DNA of 64,000 nucleotides, from positions 2,914,001 to 2,978,000 of the forward strand of contig JAJTTP010000005.1 in assembly GCA_023313575.1 (NCBI GenBank), read 5' to 3'. The notes beneath the pieces are model-generated. The model was not told the origin of the DNA and searched no databases. It saw only the letters and a program-made list of their open reading frames with translations. Of this stretch, positions 45,441 through 59,197 are shown piece by piece. The stretch's first letter is position 1, and each line of letters starts with the position of its first letter. The translations under genes were made by a program, and so were the position numbers. This stretch comes from Eutypella sp. D-1 (lineage: Eukaryota > Ascomycota > Sordariomycetes > Xylariales > Diatrypaceae).

Positions 45441-48400
45441 AACGTAACGGTAACGGCGGGGCTAATAGGGGAAAATTATATATTAGTCCAATCGCGGAAA
45501 CGCCAGAAATAGTAATAATAACTAATGTATTAAATAAAAGCGAAAATGGCCTTACCCCCCCTGGCTAAAAAATCTAAACGGGGGAAAACCTTAATTAATA
45601 CTTAAACCGCCGCTTTTTCCTTAAATTAAAGGATAACTATAAATAAGCAATATTTAAATTAATAAATGTTAAAATGGCCATAATAAAACTTTTAAACGTT
45701 AACTTAATAAAAATTATAAAAGCGTAAAAAATTAAAATAAGCTAAACGTTTATTATTAAAAATAAAACAGTTTATTAATATATATAAAACCGCTTTATTA
45801 CCGTAAATAAAACGGGTATATGCTTTAAAAAATTTAAATAATAATTTTTATATATTTTATAAAAAATACCCGAAACTTTTTATACCGGTAATAGGTCGAA
45901 ATTAATCGATAAAATTATTTAGTATAAAATTATTATATAATCTGGCTTAAAACTTATTAATTTTTATAAAATTAACCGTATCGTATTAAAGTCCTCGCTT
46001 TAAAAATAAATAATAACTTTTTTTCGTAAAATTAAAAGTTTTAAAGTTTTTAACTTTAAACCGGTTAAATTTTAAAAAAAAACCCCGAAAATTATATAAT
46101 ACGGCCGTTATTTAAATTTTTATAATAAACGTAATTATAATAAGCTCGAGAAATATAAATAGTATAACCGGAAAGTTTATAATAACCTAAAAATATATTA
46201 AGCCCATTTTAAATGTTTTAATTATAATAACCCTTATATTTATAATAACTTTTCTTACCCCGCCCGTTTTATTAAAAAAAACGGGTAAATTATTAAACCT
46301 ATTTACGCCTATTTTATATTTATTAAATAATTGGGTTAACGATAATATTTAAAAGTTATTTAAATAATAGTAATAAAAACATTTTAACCGTAATTATTAA
46401 TATTTTAACGAAAAACCGAAACTTAATAATTTAATAAGTATAAATATTTTTTAAAACATTTACGTAAATATTTAAAAAACTTAAAATAATTATCACCACC
46501 TTAACCTTAAAACTTTAAACGTTTTAACCCTAACTTTAATTTTCTTTATAACGGTTAGAATCTTATTTTTTAACTTATTTTAAAAATAATAACCCGATAA
46601 ACGCCGATTAGGAAAAATATTACTTAAATACCGGCTAATCCGATTATAAATTTAAATTAAACCTTAAAAATAAAAATAAAACTTTCCCGGATAAAATAAA
46701 AAGTTTAAAATCCAGTTATAACCTAAAGGCTTTTATACGGATAAGGGAAAAACTTACGGTATAACGTAAAAATGGCCTTCCGCCGGGATAGAAATTAATA
46801 ACCCGATATAACCGTATTTATTTCCAAGATATAAAAAATAACCTTTATTAAATAAATATTAAAAAAAATAAATATAATAAACTTATAATCCGAACTGGTA
46901 ATACCTTTTAATACTTACGTTTATTACGGCTTATAAAATAAAAAAAAACCGGGAATTAATAAAAGTTATAAATTATTATTTATAACGTAATATTTATAAA
47001 TAAAGAAAATATTTTTATATTATTTAAATTAACGTCCGTAAAAAACCGGTAATATATAATATTATTTTAAACACGGTAATTAAAGTTAAAACCGACGTTA
47101 TTTTAATATAAAAACCATAAACGTAAATTAAAATAACCGATAATAAAAAACTGACTAAAACCTACTTAAAATATAATATTTTTTCTTTTACAAAAAACTG
47201 AATCTTTTAAATATTATAAATGCTTACGTATATATAACGGGACCTTAATATATAAACCATATAATTTTGCCTTTTTATTTTTTTAAACGTATACGTAATA
47301 AAAATTAATAACGTTGAAATAGTTAATATTTATATCGATTAAATAAACCTTTATTTATTTTTTATACTTTTTAAAAATTAAAAACTATTTAATAAACGAT
47401 ACGTTAAAAAAGATTTTAATACGGTATATTAAATGTAATAACTAAGCCATTACCGTTATAAAAAACCAGATATTAAAATAATAAAATAAATAAAAATATA
47501 ATTACTTAACGTTTTTAATTTAAAAACTTTTATTTATATAACAAATAATACGTTAAATTTAATATTATTAAATATTTTACAGGTAATAACAGCGGTTAAT
47601 AATATTTTATATACCGGCTCCGATTATTATATTATAATAACCAAAATACCGATAAACCCCCCCGAAAAATTACCACGTATTAAATTAAATTTCTTTAAAA
47701 AAGCCCGGTTACGTTTTTTTTAGCTAATATATTTATATTAAAAATAAAACCTTAATAACCTTTTTTCTTAAACGAACTTAATATTTAAAATAAAAACGGA
47801 AACATTTATTAACGCTTTATTAAAAATATTAAAACGGATTATAAAAGTTATAAGCAAATTAAAACATAACCGCGGACGGGATATTATTTAATAAAATAAT
47901 AATTATAAAAAAGTTATAACGCGTTTAAAACGGGTATACCAGGAAAGCGACGTAAAAAAGTAAACGCTAATTAAAATATAAAAGAAAATAATACGGAAAG
48001 TTAAAAAATAACATTAAAATAAATTTATTACCGAAACTAATAACGATAAAAATATTTTTAAAATTATCGGTTAATATAAGTTTAAAAATAATTTCCGTTT
48101 ATTATTAATAAAAAATAAAGATAAAATAATTACCGATACGGAAAAGAAAATTAACTTATTACGTTATAAGGTACTGGTTTTATAAACGGCCGGCGGGGAT
48201 ATTATAAACCTTTAATAATTATTATAACCATAAAATTAAAACGAGCTTAATTACGAAAGCATTTAATAAATTTATTTTAATCTTTTATAAAACCTTTAGG
48301 TATTAATAACGGAAACGGAAAACGCGTATATCCGTACCTTATTTACGGCATTTAATAAAAACGGGTTAATAATTATATTATTATAATTAACTTAATTAGT

Positions 48401-51031
48401 AATCGGTAAAACAGTACGTATATTATATAAAATATATTTACGCCATAATTATTACTTATAAGTTTTTAAAATAATAAAAATAATTATGCTCCCGAAAATA
48501 AGCAAATTTAATTTTATTAAATTTAAATCTTAAAAACTTATATCTTTATTTTTATATTTAAATAAAAAATTAAAAGAATTAATAATTAAACGTATAACGA
48601 TATAAACCTTACGTTATAAAATATTTTACCCGTAATAATTCGGCGCTTTCTTTAAAAAATTAATAATCGATTTAGTTATTTATATAATTTATAATATTAA
48701 ATAAACGTTTATTTACGAAAATATCGCGTCGTTATTAACTATAAACGTATTAAAAGCTTTTAATATTATTTTATATAACCGTTTTATTTTCCGGTTAAAA
48801 TAATAAAAATAAAATATAAAACTTATATAATAAATAAATTCCTTTATAACGGATTAATAAACCGTTATCTGCATAAAAAACGTTATTATCGACCCGATCC
48901 TTTTATTTTATAACGTATTATAAAGTTCCCCCATATCTTTTATCTTTTTTATGTTATATATTAACCCGGTATTATAAAAAGAATTAATACCCGATACTAA
49001 GTTCGGATATGCGGACGATATCGTTATTTTATGTATTAACCTTATAACTTATTATATAACTGTAACATTAGTTACGGACATAAATAATATATTTAATTAA
49101 AGAAAAAATAACGTTTTACTTTTCGATTTAATTAAATATAAGCTTAAATATTTTTATAAAAATAAAATACTTAAAACCGAGGCGGTTATTAATAAAACTT
49201 TTAAGGTCGAAGTTTTAAAAAATTTAATCCGATAATTTAACGTTTTTTTTAATTTATAATTTAATTTTAAGGAATACGTTATTAAATAAAATAATAAAAC
49301 GTTATATATAATTAATTATATATAATACTTTAATAAAATCGTATACGGGTCCTTTTTAAATAAAACCGTTAAAACCGTTAAAGCTTATATAATACCGATC
49401 GTAATATACGTTATAAAAACCTAATAATTAAGCTTTTAACGCCTTTCGGTTAAAAACGTATTTAAACCGGCCGATATTAAAATAAGCTTATTTATAAATA
49501 AATTAAATAAATTACTTAAAATCGCCGTTAAAACCGCGTTACGCGTTTAACGTATTACCCGTACCATTATTTTTTATAAAAAATCGGGGATATTATTAAT
49601 AAAAATATTTTTACGTAAATTAAATTAAAATATTTAACACGTTTTCGGATATTAAATAAAAGTTACCCCGTAATTACCTGGTTATTTTATTTTAAAAAAA
49701 ATAGCCGATATATTTATAATTAACCGATATAGCATTAGCCTGTTTTTATTTATTCCTTTTTATAAAACGTTAACCATTATTACTTATGCCTTTTTTTTCC
49801 GATAAAAATAAAAAGATTAAAATATATAAAAAATAGCTATCTTTTTTTTTATTAACGGACTTAGTTATTTATTTTAATAGCTTTAAAGTTAACCGTATAA
49901 ATTAAAGGTTTATATTTTATTAAAATAATAAACTTAAACTTTTTTACGCCGTTTATAAATTATTAACTTAAATAAAAACTTTCGATAAAAAAATAATAAC
50001 CGCGTATAAAACGGTATAATAAATAAATAAAAATTAATATAACCTTAACTTTTTAATAACCGGTTTATATTTTTATATTAATAATACGGCGGTTATATAA
50101 CACCTTTTCGGTTACTTATTTAATAATTTATAAGCAGATTTTTTAACGTTTTACGAAACGGTTTTTTATATACGCTTATTTACTATTTTTATCCAATAGG
50201 CGTTAAAGTATAAAAATATCGATAATAACGAAACGGTAAACGTTTAAGTTAAGTTTAAAACTATTTAATACTTTAACTCCGGCGGTATTATAACTTTAAC
50301 CCATTTTAAACGTATTATAAAAAAAAGGTATAAATTTTTTTTCGCCGAATAATGGCTTCGAAATACCTTTTTATCGTATATACGATAAGATTTACCGTAT
50401 AAAAAACCTTTACCCGAACTTTTTTTTTTACGTTTAATATTATATTACTTTTTTATAAAATAATCGGGTTATAGCGATTTTATTAAATATTATTAACGTT
50501 TTAAATATAATATATTTTACTTTTACCGGTATAAAAAAAAAAAATTACCGGTTACGTTTTCGATTACGATATTATAAAAAATATTTTTTATTTTATAACT
50601 TAACCCGGTTATAAAACGATTTAATCTTTTAATTATAAAAGCTATTTTACCTTTTTAACCTTTTTCGATAAAGCCAGGCCTTATTTAATAAGTTAAATAA
50701 AGCGCGTAATAAAATACGGTAAGTTTTAAAACTATTTATTTTAAATAACGGGTAGGATAACCGAGGTAGGATCGGAAAATTCGAAAATAAACGGCAAGGC
50801 TTTAAAAAGGGATAACCGTAAGTAAATAAATGGCGGAGGATTCCTTATATTAACTGTAACACGTTAATACGGTCCTTTCCCCCGGGAAAGGGCTTACTCC
50901 AGCCGTTTTATACATTACACAATATCGGCACCCAGCTACCCCAGGTATAACCCTACATATAGGCTTACAGTAAATAGCCCTAGATAGCATGGTCCACCCG
51001 GACGTAAAATACATCATCATTATCATCATTA
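45441..51031 (+). mobile_element. LINE copy A (Tad1-like non-LTR retrotransposon), RIP-mutated
   Basis: A remnant of about 5.6 kb on the + strand. Its 5' start (AACGTAACGGTAACGG) reappears at the start of copy B, and its 3' end matches copies D and E and the short tail at 27.66 kb. The end carries ACGTAAAATACATCATCATT and a TCATCATTA-type simple tail instead of an LTR. A zinc-knuckle-like remnant of ORF1 is visible near 46110-46260. The reverse transcriptase catalytic motif survives at 49002-49031. Many stops interrupt all frames. Tad1 clade membership is inferred from the motif context and fungal host; it was not computed. Confidence 0.85.
49002..49031 (+). other. reverse transcriptase YADD motif of LINE A
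   Basis: The codons read FGYADDIVIL, the canonical LINE RT active site with both Asp residues intact, although the flanking frame is broken by stops. It lies about 2.0 kb from the element's 3' end, the same distance as in copy E. Confidence 0.88.
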
Positions 51032-51658
51032 AACGTAATAATGGTAACGGGGTTAATAAAGGAAAATTATATTTTAATTTAATTGCAGAAAATGCGATAA
51101 CATTAAAAGTAATAATAATTATTAATATATTAAACGGAGGCGAAAATAGCCTTACCCTTTTTTAATTAAAAAGTCTAAACTAATAAAGATTTAAATTAAT
51201 ATTTAAACCGTTATCTTTTTTTTAAATTAAATAAAAACCACGAATAAATAATATTTAAATTAATAAATATTAAAATAATTATAATAAAGTTTTTAAGCCT
51301 TAATTTAACGGAAATTATAAAAGCGTAAAAATTTAAAATAAACTAAACGTTTATTATTAAAAACGAAATAACTTATTAATATGTATAAAATCGTTTCACC
51401 GTTTTAAACGAAATAAATATACGTTTTAAAAAATTTAAATAATAATCTTTATATATTTTATAAAAAATATTTAAAACTTTTTATACCGGTAACGGATCGA
51501 AACCGGTTAATAAAGTTATTTAATATAAAATTGTTATGTAATCTGGTTTGAAATCTATTAATTTTTATAAAATTAACCGTTATATACCGGGCTCCCCGTT
51601 TTAAAAATAAATAATAATTTTTTTTAAAAAGTTAAAAGTTTTAAAGTTTTTAACTTTA
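51032..51658 (+). mobile_element. LINE copy B, 5' part
   Basis: Starts directly after the tail of copy A with the same 5' sequence as A (compare 45441 onward: GGTAACGG, GGGAAAATTAT-like, AAAATGGCCTTACCC-like). It follows A for about 620 bases, then stops exactly where LTR element C begins. The corresponding uninterrupted site in A is at 46054-46058. Confidence 0.82.
51654..51658 (+). repeat. target duplication of element C, left copy (CTTTA)
   Basis: The matching right copy is TTTTA at 59198-59202, one C-to-T change away. The empty site in LINE A reads CTTTA once, followed by AACCGG. Confidence 0.75.
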
Positions 51659-52086
51659 TATAACGGCCGGTTTATTCTTAACTTATAATCCAGGCAAAGG
51701 TTTATATTAACAAGAATATTAAAAGATTTAAGCAATAAATAATTACGTTTAATAATAGCAAAAAGGAAAGCGCTTTAAATAACCAAGTTATATTATAAAT
51801 TAATAAACTTAAGAATTATTTAAAAAAAAGGTAATAAATATAATTATATACTATTTATATCCTTTATTCCTAATACCGGAATATAATATTAAATATTAAA
51901 TCGTTAAAATAATTAAGCTATTTAAGTTATTTAAAATTATTAAAATAATTAAGTTATTTAAGCTATCCTTTTTATTACGTAACTTAAATATAGCTTATTT
52001 TATTATAACTATCCTTTTTAATATTATAGTGAAAGATTATTTATACTAATCCTATTTAAACCTAATAACTTAATTAAGTTATAATA
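51659..52086 (-). repeat. left LTR (3' LTR) of element C, 428 bp
   Basis: Colinear with 58770-59197 over its whole length; both are exactly 428 bp. Differences are largely transitions. It begins TATAACGGCCGG on the + strand. Confidence 0.9.
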
Positions 52087-52104
52087 TAATCTTTCTTTTT
52101 TTAA
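52087..52104 (-). other. polypurine tract of element C
   Basis: The minus strand reads a purine run (AAAAAAAGAAAGA) immediately before the left LTR, the usual plus-strand priming site. This supports the minus orientation. Confidence 0.6.
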
Positions 52105-54943
52105 AGCTTTTATCCTTAAAACTTATTATTATTATTCCTTTTTTACCGTAAATATTTCTTTTATTTTATTTTATATCCTTTTTATTATATCTAATCGTAT
52201 TAATAAATCGACTTTTAAACGCATAACCTTTTTATTTTAACGTAAAGCTTTTTAACACGATTCCTTTTTTACGATAATTTTATTATCCGATCCGGTTAAT
52301 ATAATACTTTATTTTTATTATAAACGCTATCGATTAAAATATAAAGTTTTTAACTCGGATTTTTTTATTACTTATTATATATTTGTTATAACCGAAATTA
52401 ATACGACGTATCTGGGCTTAATCCGGAGCAATTATAAAAAGTTATATTTTAATATCGCAAATTAAAATTAAAGTTAAAAGTTACGGGAAAAAAAGCCGAA
52501 AAAGTAATTTTTAAAATAAACGTAAAACTTCGCCGTTTACGTCGTTAAAAGCATATATAATACGAGAAGATAATAAAAGCGGTTTTTTATAATATCGATA
52601 ATTTATAAAAGTTAAAAAAATTAAAAACGGAAAAGTATCGAACGTAAAATATATATTTTATAAGGTTTATTAAAACGTTTATAAATTCTAAAGTTATTTC
52701 GGAATTTAATTAATTTAAAATAAATATATCGGGTAATTTTAATTAAAATACTATTTATATTAACGTTTCCGTTAATATTAATAAGTTTTTATATATTTTC
52801 GAAGTTATTATATCTTTTTTATTTTATCTCGTACTCGATTTATCCGTTTTTTATCCGTCTTTTTAAAAAAAAAGTTTTATTTCGTACTTATTATTTTTTA
52901 TTTCGACGTCGTTTTATTTTATTTTTATAACGTCGATATTTATAGCATTTTTAAATAGAAAAACATAAAAGATTAAATAAATTTTAACTTTTAATAATAA
53001 ATCTAGTTTATAATCATTTTTAAATATTTCTTTAATAATTAAATATAATCCGATATACTTATAATTAAAATGTTTATTAAATTATTTCGTAATATTTTTT
53101 ATAATTAAATAAATTATATCTTTTTCCGAAAAAGTAAATCCTTTTAACCTTTTTTAATTATAATATTTATTTATTCGGTATCGTATGAATTTAAATTTTA
53201 TTTTTATTTTTTTATATAATTATTTAAATTATTCCGATATTAATATAACTTTAATATTATCTGGTTTTTTTTTATTAACATCTCGATAAACGTTTAAAAT
53301 AAATCCGAAATTAACGTTAATAAATATTATCCGTATACTTTTATAATAAGCTATATTATAAATTAATTATATAATAAATAATTACTTAACTTAATCGTTT
53401 TATTTATAATTAATATATTATCGAAAATAAGTTTTTAATATTTAATTAATTCGTTTTATTTATCCGTTTATTTAAAGTTTAAAAACGGTCGTAAATTTAA
53501 AGTTTAGCCTTAACTTTATTATAAAGCTTTATTAAAATTTTAATATCAATATTATTTTTTTATCGGAAATAATTTCGAATATAAAGCTATATGTTATTAT
53601 AATATATCGTAAAAAAATATATACTATTTATTTTGCGTCGGTATTTTTATTATATAAAATAAAATAAAAAAACTTTATAAATCGGTTAACGATTACAAAA
53701 ATGCTATTATAACCGTTACGTATTCCCGGAGTTTTTAATATTCATAATTTAATAATAAAGTCGAATATAATAAATTTTTATAATTATTTATTTATTAATA
53801 ATAGTTATAATTTTCCGTAAAGTTTATATCGTTTTATTTTAATTTTCCGCATATATTATACCGTTATCGTATTTATCATATTACCGATTTTATTTTATTA
53901 AATATATAAATCCGTTATAATCTTTTAAATATCCGTATAAAAGATATTTATAAATCTCCCGTATTAATTGTTTTTACAGTTTTAATAATATTTATAATTT
54001 TTTTTATTTATTTTTCCTTTAATAAATCGTTAATATATTATTCGATTTATTTATATAAACTATCTCGAATAATTTTAATAACAGCAATTTATTATTATTT
54101 CAAATATTTTTTTAACGTTTATCGGAATATTATATATTTTATTAATATATATTTATTTTTTATAATAAGCTGCTTATTAATAACGTTTATTTATCCGTTT
54201 TTTAATCGTTTTTTATAAATAATAATATAATTAAATTCCGTAAAATACTTAATATATCGTAATTATTTTCCGTTAAAGATTTAAATAATAAAAAAGTATA
54301 TAATAATTTTATAATCGGTATAAACCTTAATTTAATATATATTTTTTATAAAGTAATATTTAAATTATTTAAATACGTTAACGATAATAAAAAATTCCTT
54401 ATCGTAAATAAAATAATTAAATTCGGCTTTACTAAATTTATAAAAATAAAATACCATAAAGTATAGCTTTTTTTTCTATTTCGTTACTTAATTTATACTT
54501 CGAAAACATAATCCGAAATATCGGTTTTTAACTTAATAAATTTCTTAAAATCGTATATAATATATACTAATTTATTAATAATAATTTCTTTTAACTTTTT
54601 AAAAATTTCGTTTATTTTATTAATTTATATAAATCGTTTATTTTTTTTATTAATTTTATAAAAGGTATTATAATATATTTAAATCGTTATATAAACTTCC
54701 GATAATAATTTATTAAATTAAAAAAGCTTATATTTCTTTTATACTAATAAATATTTGTTTATTTTTAATAATCCTAATTTTCTTAAGGTTTATTTTAATA
54801 TATTCGGGGGTAATAATATATTTAAAAAGATTTATTTCTTATATATAAAATATATTCGTTTCGGGTTTTATTAATAAATTAACGTTTTATAATAATTATA
54901 ATACTGTATATATATATTTTTCGTGTTATTGTTTTAAATCTAA

Positions 54944-54970
54944 ATAAATTAAAATATCGTTAAAATAATA
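54944..54970 (-). other. reverse transcriptase box of Gypsy element C (mutated)
   Basis: The reverse complement reads YYFNDILIY in place of the Gypsy consensus VYLDDILIY. The Asp-to-Asn change needs one G-to-A transition, consistent with RIP and with loss of activity. Confidence 0.75.
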
Positions 54971-57891
54971 AATAATAAGAATATCGAAATACTTTCGTAA
55001 AACGTAATTAATTATATATTAAAATAATATTAATACGTTAATTAATTTAAAACGCATAATTAAATACCTAAATAAACCGGATTTTATTTTAAAAACTATT
55101 TTTTATTTATTTTTAAATTTAAATTTAATATAATAATACCCGTTTTTAAACTTTAAAGTAATAAACTATTTAGCTTTATATGAAGGTTTTTTATTTTAAT
55201 AATAAATAATAGCAGTATTCGGTTTTTTATAATAATTGCGTTTAATTATCGGTAATCGATTATTAATTATAATTTACCGGTTGTTTTTAATATAAATATA
55301 ATTAAATACCCGGTTAATAATTTTAATCGTTAAATATATCCTTTTATTAACTTTTTTTAAAATATTCCCGTAACTTTTTAAATTTAATTTCGTTAAAGTT
55401 ATAAATTTTATAAAATTGTAACGTTTTTTTTATTAAAATAATCTCGTAATTTTATTTATTATATTATAATAATCCTTTTTTAGATTTTTCGCGAAACATT
55501 TTGTCGTATTTATAATATTATAATAACACGTTATATATTTATAATAATATGGTCGTTTTTGTAAAAGAAATGTTATTAAAAAAACGGAATCCTTATCGGA
55601 TAAATGCAATAATTTATTTAATCCTTTTTTTATATTTTTTTTTAATTCGTTATAGTTTCTTTAATAAAGTTTTTATTATATCTTTATACCCGTATTTATT
55701 ATCCGTTAAATATTAAAATCTTTTTTTTAAGTTATTATCGGTTTTTAAAAAATAAGGAAATATTATTTAACTAGTTTTTTAATTAATCGATAAATTATAT
55801 TAATATAGCTATAATTACTTAAGGATTATATTATATCTTTTTAAAAACATAATATCGAAAATAACGTTTTATTTTATTTTTTCGATATATACGTTAAATT
55901 AATCGGTTTTTTATGATACTTTTTTTTCGTCATATTAAAAAGCATAACCTTCGGCTTTTAATATATTATAAAAATATTAATTCTTTTTATAATAATTATA
56001 ACTTATTATATAAATTTAAAATTATATAATTACTTTCGGCTTTACTATTTATTATAACGGTATACCAGTTATTTTTAACCTTTATTCGTATTATAATATA
56101 TCCGTATCGTTTTTAAGCTTTTAAAATAATTTATAAATATTATTTTATATTTTTAAGCCGAATAATACCGTTTTATAACCTTAATATAAACGGTTTTACT
56201 ATTTTAAATTTTCGTCGTAAATTTATACGGTATTATATAAATCGTCGTAAAGTTTTTTATCGTTAAATCTTTCGTGCGGTTATTTCTTTACTATTAATTC
56301 GGTTTAAAAACTTTATAAATTAATTTTATTAAACGTTATTTTTTTAATAAATCCTCGAAAGTTTATAAATCGGTATTTAACAATTTATCTTTTTAATATT
56401 AAATCTTATGTTTTTATTATTTAATTTTATTCCGGATTTTTATAACTTTGAATAATTAATACGTATATTTATTATAATAATATATTTTATATCTTTTTAA
56501 ATAAAACATCCTTTCCGGCTATTCCTATTTATACGGTACGCGGTTAATATATCGTATAATTTCTTTATATTATTGTCGGTCAGTTTCGTGTTTTTTTTAT
56601 TATAAAAAATCGAATCTTTTTTTAACCATTTATTTAATTCGGTTAATAATACCGATTTTTCGTTTTTCGTATTAATAATATTCGTATTTTCGGTGATTAA
56701 TAAAATGTTTTAAAAAATATAATATCTTAATTTAAATTTTTTAGCTAATAAATTCGTCCTAATTATAAAATAATTATAAATAAATTTTAAATCGTTATTT
56801 TTTAAAGCGTTATAAAAATCGTTTAATATATATACCGTATATTTCCTATAATTTATAATTACGTTATTCCTTAAATTAATCGTTTAATTAGTTTATAATT
56901 TCTTTTTTAAAATAAATTTCCGCGAAAGTTTTTTTTTTATCGCTATTAAAATTTTCGTCCGTTCATTGTTACCGTTATTATTTTATTACAGCTTAAGTTA
57001 ATTATTTAACTTCTTATAATTTTTATTAATAAATATTATTATCAAAATGTATTCGTCAAATTATCCCGAATATTTTTTTTTCGGTTAAAAGTTATCTTTT
57101 TTTTAATATAAATTTTTAATTTTTATTTTATTTAAATCTTTTAAATATTTTTTAAAATCTCTTATTTTACCGTAATTATAACATTTAATATATCGTTTAT
57201 TTTTCTATATTATCGAGTTATATAAATTTTAATACCGTTCCGTAAAATATATTAATAAGTTTTTAATCCGGGTTTTTATTATTTTAATATCTTTTAAATT
57301 TTTTAAATATATAATATCCTTTTTTAATTATCGTTTTTTAAATTATTTATTATCGATTTTAATTATTAAAGTAATAAATTTATCGAAAGCATTTAATTTA
57401 TTTTACGTAATAATTTCGTCCTTAATTAAATTTTTAAATCTTTAATAAAATATATCGATAAAAAGTTTATCGTCGGCTTAATTTATTTTAACGGTAAAGT
57501 ATTTAAATTACGCGGCGTACGTATAAACTGCTTTTTTTTATTTAAAACTTAAAGGTTATTATATAACGGCTCGGGCTTTATCCGGGTTTTTATAATTAGT
57601 TTTTCTTTTTTATAAAATCTTCGTACTTTTCGAAAAAATGTTTAAGTTTTATAATTTTTTTTTTTGCTATTTTTATGAAAGTATTTAAAAAAAGTTTAAA
57701 CCATTAAGTTATTCCTTTAATAAAGTATAAAATAATATTAAAAATTTTATCGGTTTCCGTAATTAGCATATAACGTTATTAATATAAATAAGTTACGGCT
57801 ATAATAAAAAAAGGTTATACGGGGGTAATGTTATTATAAGGTTTAAATTTTTTAAGTTTAAATTTAACGGGCGTAATTTTTACGGCTACGG

Positions 57892-57905
57892 TTATTATTT
57901 ACTCG
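57892..57905 (+). repeat. target duplication of LINE D, left copy
   Basis: TTATTATTTACTCG, repeated perfectly at 58637-58650. Confidence 0.88.
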
Positions 57906-58636
57906 CCTAATACCCCGACTCCGGCGGCACTATGACCTTGACACAGTTTAAACGTACTATAAAAAAAAGGCGTAAACTCCTTTTTACCGAATGGTAGCTT
58001 CGAAACACCCCCCCGTTATATATACGATAAAACCTTTTATGCGAAAGATTTTCCCCTAAGCTTTCCCTTTTACGTTTAATACTGTACCACCTTTTTATAA
58101 AATAATCGGGCTATAATAACTTTACCGAGTACTATTAATGCTTTAAGCATAATATGCTTTATTTTTACCGGTATAAAAAAAAAAGGACCGCCGGTTACGT
58201 ATTCGATTCCGATATTACGAGGGGTGCTTTTCGTTTTTTGGCCCAGCCCGGCCACGAAACGATTTAATTCTTTAGCTATAAAGGCTATCTCGCCTTTTTA
58301 GCCCTTTTCGATAAAGCTAGGCTTTATTCGACGTCGGGTTAAAAAAAGCGCGTAATAAAATACGGTAAGTTTTAAATTACTTACGGGTAACGGAGGATTC
58401 GGAAATAAGTAATAAGGCTTTAGCCGAAGGATAGCTATAAGAAAATAAATAAATAAAAGATTTTTTATGTTAACCGTAACACGTTAATACGGCCCCCGGG
58501 CTTACTTTAGCCGTTTTATATATTATATAATGTCGGCATTTAACTAATTAAGTATAACCCTGCTTATAAGCTTATATATAAATAGCCTTAAATAATATGG
58601 TCTACCCGGACGTAAAATATATTATTATTATTAAAA
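57906..58636 (+). mobile_element. LINE copy D, 5'-truncated, inserted in element C
   Basis: 731 bp matching the 3' end of LINE A (about 50265-51015), ending in an ATT-type simple tail, and bounded by a perfect 14-bp target duplication. It keeps clearly more GC than A (for example GGCCCAGCCCGGCCACG), so it has suffered less RIP. This suggests a younger insertion. Confidence 0.88.
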
Positions 58637-58650
58637 TTATTATTTACTCG
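58637..58650 (+). repeat. target duplication of LINE D, right copy
   Basis: TTATTATTTACTCG, identical to 57892-57905. Confidence 0.88.
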
Positions 58651-58769
58651 ATTCGTTCGATTCGTTTTAATAAAAAGCTAATAATTTATTAAAAGTTTTA
58701 ATTTAATAAAAATATAATTATCGGATATTACTTAAAGCTAATAATATTACTAAATAAAAACTTATAACA

Positions 58770-59197
58770 TATAACGGTCGGTTTATTTTTAACTTATAAT
58801 TTAAATAAAAGTTTATATTAATAAGAATATTAAAAGATTTAAATAATAAATAATTACGTTTAATAATAATACAAAAAAGGCCGTTTTAAATAATTAAGTT
58901 ATATTATAAATTAACAAGCTTAAAAACTATTTAAAAAGAAAGTAATAAATATAATTATATATTATTTATGTCCTTTATTCTTAATACCGGAATATAATAT
59001 TAAATATTAAATCGATAAAATAATTAAGCTATCTAAGGTATTTAGGATTATTAAGATAACTAGGCTATCCAGGTTATCCTTTTTATTACGTAACCTAAAT
59101 ATGGCTTATCTTATCGTGGCTATCCCTTTTAATGCCATGGTTAGGGATTATTTATGCTAATCTTATTTAGGCCTAATAACCTAGCCAGGTTATAATA
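58770..59197 (-). repeat. right LTR (5' LTR) of element C, 428 bp
   Basis: Colinear with 51659-52086. This copy keeps more C and G (for example CTAGGCTATCCAGG), so the two LTRs have been mutated unequally. Confidence 0.9.

Larger units (their letters stand above)
51659..59197 (-). mobile_element. Gypsy-like LTR retrotransposon C, RIP-mutated, inserted in LINE B
   Basis: 7539 bp between two equal 428-bp LTRs. Orientation is minus: the reverse complement near 54944-55010 reads LRKYFDILIIYYFNDILIY, a Gypsy-type RT YLDDIL box with the first Asp changed to Asn and Leu to Phe by G-to-A and C-to-T changes. A purine-rich tract adjoins the left LTR, as expected next to a 3' LTR. Read on the minus strand, the LTR begins TATTATAAC and ends CCGTTATA, which fits TG...CA termini after RIP. 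LINE D (57906-58636) sits inside the internal region. Confidence 0.88.

Noticed and set aside
45441..51031. LINE A read as a potentially active element because YADD is intact
   Set aside because: All frames carry many stops and the composition shows heavy RIP, so the element is dead.
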